Source: Streptomyces profundus (GTDB lineage: Bacteria > Actinomycetota > Actinomycetes > Streptomycetales > Streptomycetaceae). Taken from it: a stretch of 64,000 bases of DNA. Shown here piece after piece: positions 59,290 to 64,000 of this stretch. The notes under the pieces are model-generated. The model was not told the DNA's origin and made no database searches. It saw only the letters and a list, made by a program, of their open reading frames with translations. Position 1 is the first letter of the stretch. Every line of letters starts with the position of its first letter. The stretch is from positions 6,321,501 through 6,385,500 of the forward strand of contig NZ_CP082362.1 of the NCBI RefSeq assembly GCF_020740535.1, read 5' to 3'. The translations under genes were made by a program, and so were the position numbers.

Positions 59290-59644
59290 GGGCGCTCCTC
59301 GTTGAGTGCTTCTGCCGGGTGGGGTTGACGAGGACGGGAGTCCTCCGGCCCGCTGTCCGCGCGGGGTTCGCCTCCCGTTCCCACCCGTGGCCTTCGGCCG
59401 GGACGGAACGCGGGGACGGGGGCGGCCGGTGCGCTGGTTCGCCGGCCGGTGTGGTCGGTCGGCGGCGGGGGCCGTGCGGCGGAGCGGGTGCGGCAGTGGG
59501 GGTGGCCACGTCCCGGGGCGGCGCTGCCGGGACGCCGGGCGCGTGGTTCGCGCGGGCGGGTCACCGGGCGGGGGGAGGACGCCGGTCGCGCCTCGGCCCG
59601 CGAGGGTTGTGATCACGGTGAGTCAGGGGGCTGGCGTGCCGGGT

Positions 59645-59670
59645 CGGGCGCCCGGGGGAGCGGGCGCCCG
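59645..59670 (-). terminator. Hairpin in the ABC operon leader (possible attenuator)
   Basis: CGGGCGCCCG occurs twice with a 6-base spacer. Each copy is itself a palindrome and the two can pair into a 10-base-pair stem. It lies about 110 bases downstream of the predicted - strand start site and could reduce read-through. Confidence 0.4.
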
Positions 59671-59757
59671 TCCTCGGCGGCCCCGCCGCCACCGGCCACG
59701 CCATCGTCGGCCGACCGTGCTGTCACGCACACGGCAACTCCTGCGGCTCAGTGTGAG

Positions 59758-59803
59758 AGTGATCGATCACTTGCGGTTGGCGGTACCCTAGTGATCGTTC
59801 ACT
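59758..59803. promoter_or_regulatory. Tandem palindromic operators upstream of the ABC operon
   Basis: AGTGATCGATCACT at 59758-59771 is a perfect 14-base palindrome. AGTGATCGTTCACT at 59790-59803 differs at one base. They are spaced 32 bases start to start (about three helix turns). One lies between the predicted -35 and -10 boxes and the other just past the start site, as expected for a repressor. A 12/14 match is present before the neighbouring catabolic operon. The regulator is not identified in the window. Confidence 0.7.
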
Positions 59804-59814
59804 TTGAGTGTCAA
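59785..59814 (-). promoter_or_regulatory. Promoter of the ABC sugar transporter operon
   Basis: Read on the - strand there is TTGACA (59814-59809), an 18-base spacer, then TAGGGT (59790-59785). This is a good match to the main vegetative sigma-factor (HrdB-type) consensus, with a perfect -35 box. The start site would be near 59778. An operator fills the spacer. Confidence 0.6.
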
Positions 59815-59936
59815 TGGATAGGACCAACCCGGGAGATGACGTTCTCCGTCCCCCGGAGCGGGCCCCCGAGGCGCCCCCGTTGAACACGCGGCGTGACGGT
59901 GTTCGACGGGTCGCCGACGTGGCCGGGAAGCCGGCC

Positions 59937-59967
59937 GACCGGCCCGGGGTCCCGTCCCGGGCCGGTC
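59937..59967 (-). terminator. Terminator after the cupin gene
   Basis: A perfect 12-base-pair inverted repeat (GACCGGCCCGGG, 7-base loop, CCCGGGCCGGTC) begins 5 bases past the stop of the cupin gene on the - strand. It closes the three-gene catabolic operon and separates it from the ABC operon. Confidence 0.8.
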
Positions 59968-59972
59968 GCCGC

Positions 59973-60713
59973 TCAACCGTGTCGCGGCAGCGTGGTGCCC
60001 GGCACCTCGTACTCGTCGCGCCGTCCGCACATGCCGTAGCCCCCGAGCCGGGAGGGCGCCGTGTCGAACGCGGTCGCCTCCGCCAGATAGCCGGGCTCGC
60101 CCGCCTCCAGCGCGTCCAGCTGGGCGCCCGTGCGCTCCGCCGTGGCCAGCGCACCCGCCCGCCACAGCTCACGCCAGGTGGGCACCTTCTCCCTGACCAG
60201 CCCGGCAGCGGTCCGCTGGAACTCCCGGTAGGGCTCCGCGTCGCCTTCGCGCAGCGCCGCCCGCAGCGGCAGGTAGCCCTCGACCGCCAGATCCCTGCGC
60301 CGGCGGGCCGCCTCGGCCACCTCGGCGTCCGTCCCGGCCGGCAGCCGAGCCACCGAGGCGTACCGTTCCGGATCGGCCAACACCTCGGGCGGGAAGGTGA
60401 ACACCGCGTCACCCGCCTCCGGCAGGCCGCTGTTCTGCATCAGCACCGTGATCCGCAGATCACCGCCCTGCACCATCCGATGCACCGTGCCCGGCGTGAA
60501 CCAGGCCACCGCGCCCGCCTTAAGCGGCGTGTCCCGGTAGCCGTCGGGGCTCAGCGTCTGCACCGCGCCGCGCCCGCCGGTGACCACATAGGCCTCCGTG
60601 CACACCAGATGCAGATGCGGGCTGCCGCCGCACACCCCGTCGGCCGCCTCCCACGCGTAGGCCCGCAGATGGGAGAGGCCCACGGCCCCCGGCAGCGGGT
60701 TCGGCAGGCTCAC
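59973..60713 (-). CDS. Cupin-domain protein of the sugar operon
   Basis: This protein has 246 residues from a GTG at 60713 that overlaps the preceding stop as GTGA, the arrangement expected in a tightly coupled operon; the frame is open further upstream but that part has no sensible sequence. A cupin fold is indicated by SPHLHLVCTEAYVVTGGRGAV (His-x-His-like metal region), then LKAGAVAWFTPGTVHRMV with a late His. The C-terminal half is helical and acidic. Cupins in such operons may bind or isomerise sugars or act as accessory proteins; the exact reaction is unknown. It follows the PmoA-like gene and is probably used with it and the oxidoreductase. Confidence 0.75.
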   Translation of the reverse strand: MSLPNPLPGAVGLSHLRAYAWEAADGVCGGSPHLHLVCTEAYVVTGGRGAVQTLSPDGYRDTPLKAGAVAWFTPGTVHRMVQGGDLRITVLMQNSGLPEAGDAVFTFPPEVLADPERYASVARLPAGTDAEVAEAARRRRDLAVEGYLPLRAALREGDAEPYREFQRTAAGLVREKVPTWRELWRAGALATAERTGAQLDALEAGEPGYLAEATAFDTAPSRLGGYGMCGRRDEYEVPGTTLPRHG

Positions 60714-61636
60714 CAGTCCAGTCCCTTCAGGTGGCGGGCGACCCGTTCCCTGTCCCATCCGCCGTCGGCGACCAGCACCCGGTAGCGGTAGGCGAACGTC
60801 GCCCCAGGCGCCAGCTCGAACTCCTCGAAGAACGCCCAGGAGAACGCGACCGTCGGGATCGGTGTGGACCGGACGAACCAGTGGGACTCGTGCGCGGCCC
60901 GCGCCGGATCCAGGTTCTCCGGGGCGTGCGCGAACACCAGCGTGGAGCGCGCGTCGACATCGTCGTGCACCGCCCCGAACGCCAGCCACGGACCCTGGGA
61001 GCCCATCAGCCCCTCGGCGTCCAGCCCGTCCTCGGGCCCGAACACCTCACCGCCGGTGAAGTCCCTCGGCCCGCGCCACTGCAACCCGGTGTAGCCGGCC
61101 ATCTCCCGCCCCGCCGTGGTCGGCGAACCGAAACGCAGCGGTTCCGCACGGGTGTTGGTGAGCCGGATCGACCAGTCCAACGCCCAGGAGCCGCTCTCCG
61201 GCTGGACGGAGTGCACCGTGATGGAGCGCTCCTCGCTGGCCCACTCGGCGCCACCGTTCTCGACCCACGTCAGGTTCTCGGTCAGCCGGAACCGGTCTCC
61301 CGTGGCCGCCAGTTCGGAGAACCCGTCGTGCCGCATCGAGCCGACCCGCTCGTCGACGCGCTGATAGCCCCGGTCGGGGCCGAGATAGGAGTTGCCGCCC
61401 CAGAAGTTCTGACCGGAGAGGTGGCTGGCCGTCATCTGGAGGCCCTTGTGCCACCGGTGGTCATTGGGCCGGTAGCCGGAGACCAACTGGCCGGAGAGGG
61501 TGCGCAGCGGGTGGGCATAGGGCTTGCGGGACTCGAACGGGTCCGCGTCAGGCCGGTAGACATACGTCAACAGTTCGACGTCGCCGGCGCTGACGGTGAT
61601 CCGCTCGCCATGGGTGTGGGTGACCTCGATCGTCAT
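60710..61636 (-). CDS. PmoA-type (DUF6807) protein
   Basis: This protein has 308 residues from ATG 61636, which overlaps the stop of the oxidoreductase gene as ATGA and has GGAG about 11 bases upstream; a start 15 bases earlier is possible. Motifs typical of this family include RKPYAHPLRTLSG near residue 40, NDHRWHKGL, and EDGLDAEGLMGSQGPW. The annotation name PmoA (methane oxygenase) is historical, and these proteins are usually found beside Gfo/Idh/MocA dehydrogenases in carbohydrate operons. A beta-sandwich carbohydrate-active role is suspected but the reaction is not known. Confidence 0.8.
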   Translation of the reverse strand: MTIEVTHTHGERITVSAGDVELLTYVYRPDADPFESRKPYAHPLRTLSGQLVSGYRPNDHRWHKGLQMTASHLSGQNFWGGNSYLGPDRGYQRVDERVGSMRHDGFSELAATGDRFRLTENLTWVENGGAEWASEERSITVHSVQPESGSWALDWSIRLTNTRAEPLRFGSPTTAGREMAGYTGLQWRGPRDFTGGEVFGPEDGLDAEGLMGSQGPWLAFGAVHDDVDARSTLVFAHAPENLDPARAAHESHWFVRSTPIPTVAFSWAFFEEFELAPGATFAYRYRVLVADGGWDRERVARHLKGLDW

Positions 61637-62754
61637 CGGGTGGGGCTCCAATCCGGGTGGTCGCCGTGCATGGCCGAGTAGTACGGGTCGCCCTCGCCGA
61701 TCTCGCCGGCGAACACGGGCTGTCCGGTGAACGCCGCCTTGTAGAGCGCGGCGGCGAACTCCACGGTGCGCCGCGCGTCGGCACCACTGCCGGGCGGCGC
61801 GACGTTCCGCTCGTAGGCGTCGAGCAGCGCGCCGAGTTGCGCGGCGTGCGAGCTGGGCACGTCAGCCGCCGGCGTGCGCCACCGCGCGACCCGCGCCTCG
61901 TCGTCCAGGCCGGGGCGCGGCGTGTAGACCCAGTCGTCGTTGCCGTGCCCGTAGAGGTGGGTGAGCTCCACCGTCGCGTCCGCGCAGTCGACCCGGATCC
62001 GGCTGACCTCGTCCGGGGACAGCACGCTGTTGACCACGGTGGCCAACGCCCCGTCCGCGAAGCGCACCAACGCGGTGGAGACGTCCTCGCTCTCCACGTC
62101 GTGGACCAGGCGGGCCGCCATCGCGCGCACCTCGGTCCAGTCGCCGAGTAGATGCAACAGCAGGTCGAACTGGTGGATGCCGTGGCCCATCGTCGGCCCG
62201 CCGCCCTCGGTCTCCCACCGGCCGCGCCACGGCACGGCGTAGTAGGCGGTGTTCCGATGCCAGGTGGTCTGGCAGTGGGCCACCAGCGGAGCGCCGAGCT
62301 CGCCCCCGGCTATCAGCTCACGGGCGTGGGCGGCGGCGGAGCCGTAGCGGTGCTGGAAGACCACGGACGCGTGGGCGCCGGTGGCGCGTTCGGCCTCGGC
62401 GATCTCGTCGAACTCCGCGAGGGAGAGGCACAGCGGCTTCTCGCACAGCACCCAGGCGCCGGCCCGCAGCGCGGCCACGGTCTGCTCGCGGTGCAGGGAC
62501 GGCGGGGTGCCGATCAGCACCAGATCCGGCCGGGCCGCGCCGAGCATCGCGTCGAGGTCGGTGTATCCCTCGACCGCCATGCCCGCCTCCCTGGTCGTCG
62601 AGAGAAAGGCTTCGAGCCGGTCGGGCGCCACGTCCATGGCGGCCACCAACTCGACGCGGTCGCTGTGCGCGCGCAGCGCCGGCAGGTGGCTGCCGGTGAC
62701 GATGCCACCCGTGCCGACGATCGCGGCGCGCAGACGGGAGGGAGGGGAGGGCAT
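61633..62754 (-). CDS. Gfo/Idh/MocA-family NAD(P)-dependent oxidoreductase
   Basis: This protein has 373 residues; GAGGAG at 62767-62762 precedes ATG 62754. An N-terminal Rossmann fold starts AAIVGTGGIVTGSHLPAL. The family motif CEKPL (with the catalytic Lys) is present near residue 105, and the second domain has GGGPTMGHGIHQFDLLLHL, where the Gly-x-His-x-x-Asp pattern supplies the catalytic His/Asp. Such enzymes oxidise or reduce sugars, inositols or their derivatives in the cytosol. It is the first gene of a three-gene coupled operon with the PmoA-like and cupin proteins. The shared operator suggests its substrate is the sugar imported by the neighbouring ABC system. Confidence 0.92.
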   Translation of the reverse strand: MPSPPSRLRAAIVGTGGIVTGSHLPALRAHSDRVELVAAMDVAPDRLEAFLSTTREAGMAVEGYTDLDAMLGAARPDLVLIGTPPSLHREQTVAALRAGAWVLCEKPLCLSLAEFDEIAEAERATGAHASVVFQHRYGSAAAHARELIAGGELGAPLVAHCQTTWHRNTAYYAVPWRGRWETEGGGPTMGHGIHQFDLLLHLLGDWTEVRAMAARLVHDVESEDVSTALVRFADGALATVVNSVLSPDEVSRIRVDCADATVELTHLYGHGNDDWVYTPRPGLDDEARVARWRTPAADVPSSHAAQLGALLDAYERNVAPPGSGADARRTVEFAAALYKAAFTGQPVFAGEIGEGDPYYSAMHGDHPDWSPTR

Positions 62755-62773
62755 GCGGAGGCTCCTCGTTTTA

Positions 62774-62785
62774 GAAAGCGCTTGC
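62774..62785 (-). promoter_or_regulatory. LacI-type operator before the oxidoreductase gene
   Basis: GAAAGCGCTTGC is close to the palindromic GAAAGCGCTTTC-type boxes bound by LacI-family sugar repressors. It lies 20 bases upstream of the start codon and downstream of the predicted -10 box, a position that would block transcription. Confidence 0.55.
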
Positions 62786-62793
62786 GGTAAGGG

Positions 62794-62823
62794 ACTCTAG
62801 AAGGCGAGTTATCGATCACACAA
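62794..62823 (-). promoter_or_regulatory. Putative promoter of the oxidoreductase operon with AGTGATCGATCACT-like operator
   Basis: On the - strand, TTGTGT (62823-62818), an 18-base spacer and TAGAGT (62799-62794) make a weaker vegetative promoter. AGTTATCGATCACA at 62807-62820 matches 12 of 14 bases of the perfect palindrome at 59758-59771 and overlaps the -35 and spacer, just as in the ABC promoter. Confidence 0.5.
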
Positions 62824-62825
62824 GA

Positions 62826-62909
62826 CCCTGGCTCGGGTGCGCGGTTCCCTGGCTCGGGCACGCGGTTCCCTGGCTCGGGCACGCGGTTCCCTGGCTCGGG
62901 TGCGCTGGG
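62826..62909 (+). repeat. Four tandem 21-base repeats
   Basis: Copies begin at 62826, 62847, 62868 and 62889. Each starts CCCTGGCTCGGG and ends GCGGTT or a variant. They lie directly upstream of the oxidoreductase promoter and lead into the longer repeats. No coding role is supported. Confidence 0.85.
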
Positions 62910-63430
62910 CGACGGCGGCTGGGGTGGTGGGGGGTGGCGGGGGTGGACCGGCTGGCTGGGGTGTGGGGGTGTGGGGGTGGGTGGTTGGGGTTTGGCCGGT
63001 TTCAGGTGGGTGGTTCCAGGTTCGGGTGGGCTGGGCGACGGCGGCTGGGCTGGTGGGGGGTGGCGGGGGTGGTTCGGCTGGCTGGGGTGTGGGGGTGTGG
63101 GGGTGTGGGGGTGGGTGGTTGGGGTTTCGCCGGTTCGGGTGGGGTGGTTCCTGGTTCGGGTGCGCTGGGCGACGGCGGCCGGGCTGGTGGGGGTGGCGGG
63201 GGTGGTTCGGCTGGCTGGGGTGTGGGGGTGGGTGGTTGGGGTTTGGCCGGTTTCGGGTGGGTGGTTCCAGGTTCGCGTGGGCTGGGCGACGGCGGCTGGG
63301 CTGGTGGGTGGTGACGGGGGTGGTTCGGCTGGTGGCGGTGTGGGTCGTTGAACGCGGCGATGCCCTCGACGCGGTCGGCGGTGTGACGGGGGTGGTTCGG
63401 CTGGCTGGGGTGTGGGGGTGTGGGCGTGGC
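62904..63430 (+). repeat. G-rich imperfect tandem repeats, unit about 117-134 bases
   Basis: The anchor GCTGGGCGACGGCGG recurs at 62904, 63030, 63164 and 63281, with G/T-rich stretches such as GGGGTGTGGGGGTGTGGGGG between copies and a partial unit to about 63430. The + strand is strongly G-rich, so runs of four or more G could form quadruplexes. All frames are open and low-complexity, and no start signals support a gene. Together with the 21-base repeats this fills most of the 753-base gap between the oxidoreductase and LysR genes. Confidence 0.85.
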
Positions 63431-63494
63431 TGCTCCCTACTCGGGGTTGCTCGCCGGGTCCAACAGGACAAGCGAATGCTGCTGCGGCTGGCGT

Positions 63495-63500
63495 TAAGCT
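63495..63500 (+). promoter_or_regulatory. Possible -10 box of a leaderless LysR-family gene
   Basis: TAAGCT lies 7 bases before the ATG at 63508 and no Shine-Dalgarno is present. This is the pattern of genes transcribed from their start codon. The -35 region is weak. Confidence 0.35.
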
Positions 63501-63507
63501 TTGCTTC

Positions 63508-64000
63508 ATGCTTGACGTGCGGCGGATGCAGATCCTCCGGGCGGTGATCAGCAGTGGCACGGTGACCGCTGCCGCCGCCCACCTCGGCTACACGCCCTCG
63601 GCGGTGAGCCAGCAGATCGCGGTCCTGGAGAGACAGGCCGGCGTCCCGTTGCTGGAACGGACCGGGCGCGGGGTCCGGGCGACGGCCGCTGGTCGGCTCC
63701 TCAGCGAGCACGCCGGGATGTTGAGCCGGGGCGTCGCGGCGGCCGAGACGGCCCTGGCCGACCTGAAGGCCGGCCGCACCGGCCAGCTTTCCATCCGCTA
63801 CTTCACCTCGGCCGGCGCTGCCGTTGTCGCCCCAGCGCTGGCCCGTCTGCGCGGCGAACACCCCGGCGTGCGGATCGACTTGGAGCTGGTCGACGACCCC
63901 ACCGCCTCGCTCGCCGAGGTGCGCGGCGGCCGGGCCGACGTCGCCCTGGTCGTCGGCGACCCCGGCCGTCCCCGGGAGGGCGTGCGCCTGGAACGCCTGC
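63508..64000 (+). CDS. LysR-family transcriptional regulator (N-terminal part, cut by window end)
   Basis: The frame from ATG 63508 stays open to the window end (164 residues). The N-terminus MLDVRRMQILRAVISSGTVT followed by AAAHLGYTPSAVSQQIAVLE and LLERTGRGVRAT is a clear LysR winged helix-turn-helix. From about residue 92 (LSIRYFTSAGAAVVAPAL) the effector-binding domain begins. It lies after a repeat region on the strand opposite the sugar operons. Its target is not known, and it is not an obvious candidate for the LacI-like box because LysR sites differ. Confidence 0.92.
   Translation, partial: MLDVRRMQILRAVISSGTVTAAAAHLGYTPSAVSQQIAVLERQAGVPLLERTGRGVRATAAGRLLSEHAGMLSRGVAAAETALADLKAGRTGQLSIRYFTSAGAAVVAPALARLRGEHPGVRIDLELVDDPTASLAEVRGGRADVALVVGDPGRPREGVRLERL

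Larger units (their letters stand above)
59249..59972. other. Long intergenic region and leader of the ABC operon
   Basis: This 724-base gap holds no convincing gene apart from the possible leader peptide. From right to left it has the terminator of the cupin gene (59937-59967), a - strand promoter with two operators (59758-59814), a strong hairpin (59645-59670), and about 350 bases of GC-rich sequence before the permease start. Frames here are Pro/Arg/Gly-rich and lack good start signals. If the promoter is right, the ABC mRNA has an untranslated leader of about 500 bases. Confidence 0.6.

Noticed and set aside
58304..59509. A 401-residue form of the first permease starting at 59509
   Set aside because: The extra 87 residues are Pro/Arg-rich and unlike any permease N-terminus. 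The start at 59248 gives a normal basic N-terminus.
59245..59616. 123-codon - strand frame ending at the permease start
   Set aside because: It starts at a GTG without a ribosome site and is Pro/Arg-rich. Only its last 14 codons have a good internal start, listed separately with low confidence.
62826..63430. CRISPR array
   Set aside because: Units are contiguous or very long, without short identical repeats separated by unique spacers, and no cas genes are present.
62514..63861. Long Pro/Thr/His-rich or Gly/Trp-rich frames across the G-rich repeats
   Set aside because: All frames are open because the repeats lack stop codons. The products are pure repeat translations, starts lack ribosome sites, and they overlap real genes at both ends.

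Overview
The window is about 64 kb of very GC-rich DNA. Its codon use is strongly G/C-ending apart from some odd patches, a LAL-type regulator carries a TTA codon, and the genes are modular actinomycete-type polyketide synthases (PKS). All of this points to Streptomyces or a close relative. No sequence search was run, so species and product are not identified.

Bases 1-53000 hold seven type I PKS genes, all on the + strand. I call them PKS-1 to PKS-7 in map order. PKS-1 is only a C-terminal tail. PKS-2 carries KS-AT-DH-ER-KR-ACP then KS-AT-KR-ACP. PKS-3 carries KS-AT-DH-ER-KR-ACP. PKS-4 carries KS-AT-KR-ACP then KS-AT-DH(dead)-ER(decayed)-KR-ACP. PKS-5 carries KS-AT-DH-ER-KR-ACP. PKS-6 carries KS-AT-KR-ACP, then KS-AT(dead, truncated) and a C-terminal NTF2/SnoaL-like cyclase domain. 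PKS-7 carries a KSQ-AT-ACP loading module and KS-AT-DH-ER-KR-ACP. Every complete AT has the YASH (methylmalonyl) signature except the second AT of PKS-4, which has HAFH (malonyl). Docking segments fit the order PKS-7 -> gene(s) outside the window -> PKS-1 -> 2 -> 3 -> 4 -> 5 -> 6, so the loading gene lies at the far end and PKS-6 ends the line. No thioesterase domain is visible.

The most unusual object is the end of PKS-6. A condensing domain without a working AT or its own ACP is fused in frame to about 130 residues resembling the MonB/SalBIII family of polyether cyclases. The fused domain keeps two Asp residues at the spacing of the SalBIII catalytic pair, and it begins at a Met with its own strong Shine-Dalgarno sequence. 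Read with the upstream modules, it suggests a reduced, methyl-branched polyketide acid whose carboxyl end could close into a 2-(3-methyltetrahydropyran-2-yl)propanoate unit. The ring oxygen would come from the hydroxyl left by the decayed module of PKS-4. This is inference.

Bases 53135-55993 encode a LAL/LuxR regulator, probably pathway-specific and bldA-dependent. Bases 56041-62754 (- strand) are two sugar-uptake/catabolism transcription units: a binding protein plus two ABC permeases, and a Gfo/Idh/MocA oxidoreductase, a PmoA-type (DUF6807) protein and a cupin protein. Both promoters carry the same palindromic operator, AGTGATCGATCACT or a variant. Bases 62826-63430 are non-coding, G-rich tandem repeats. 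The window ends inside a LysR-family regulator gene on the + strand.
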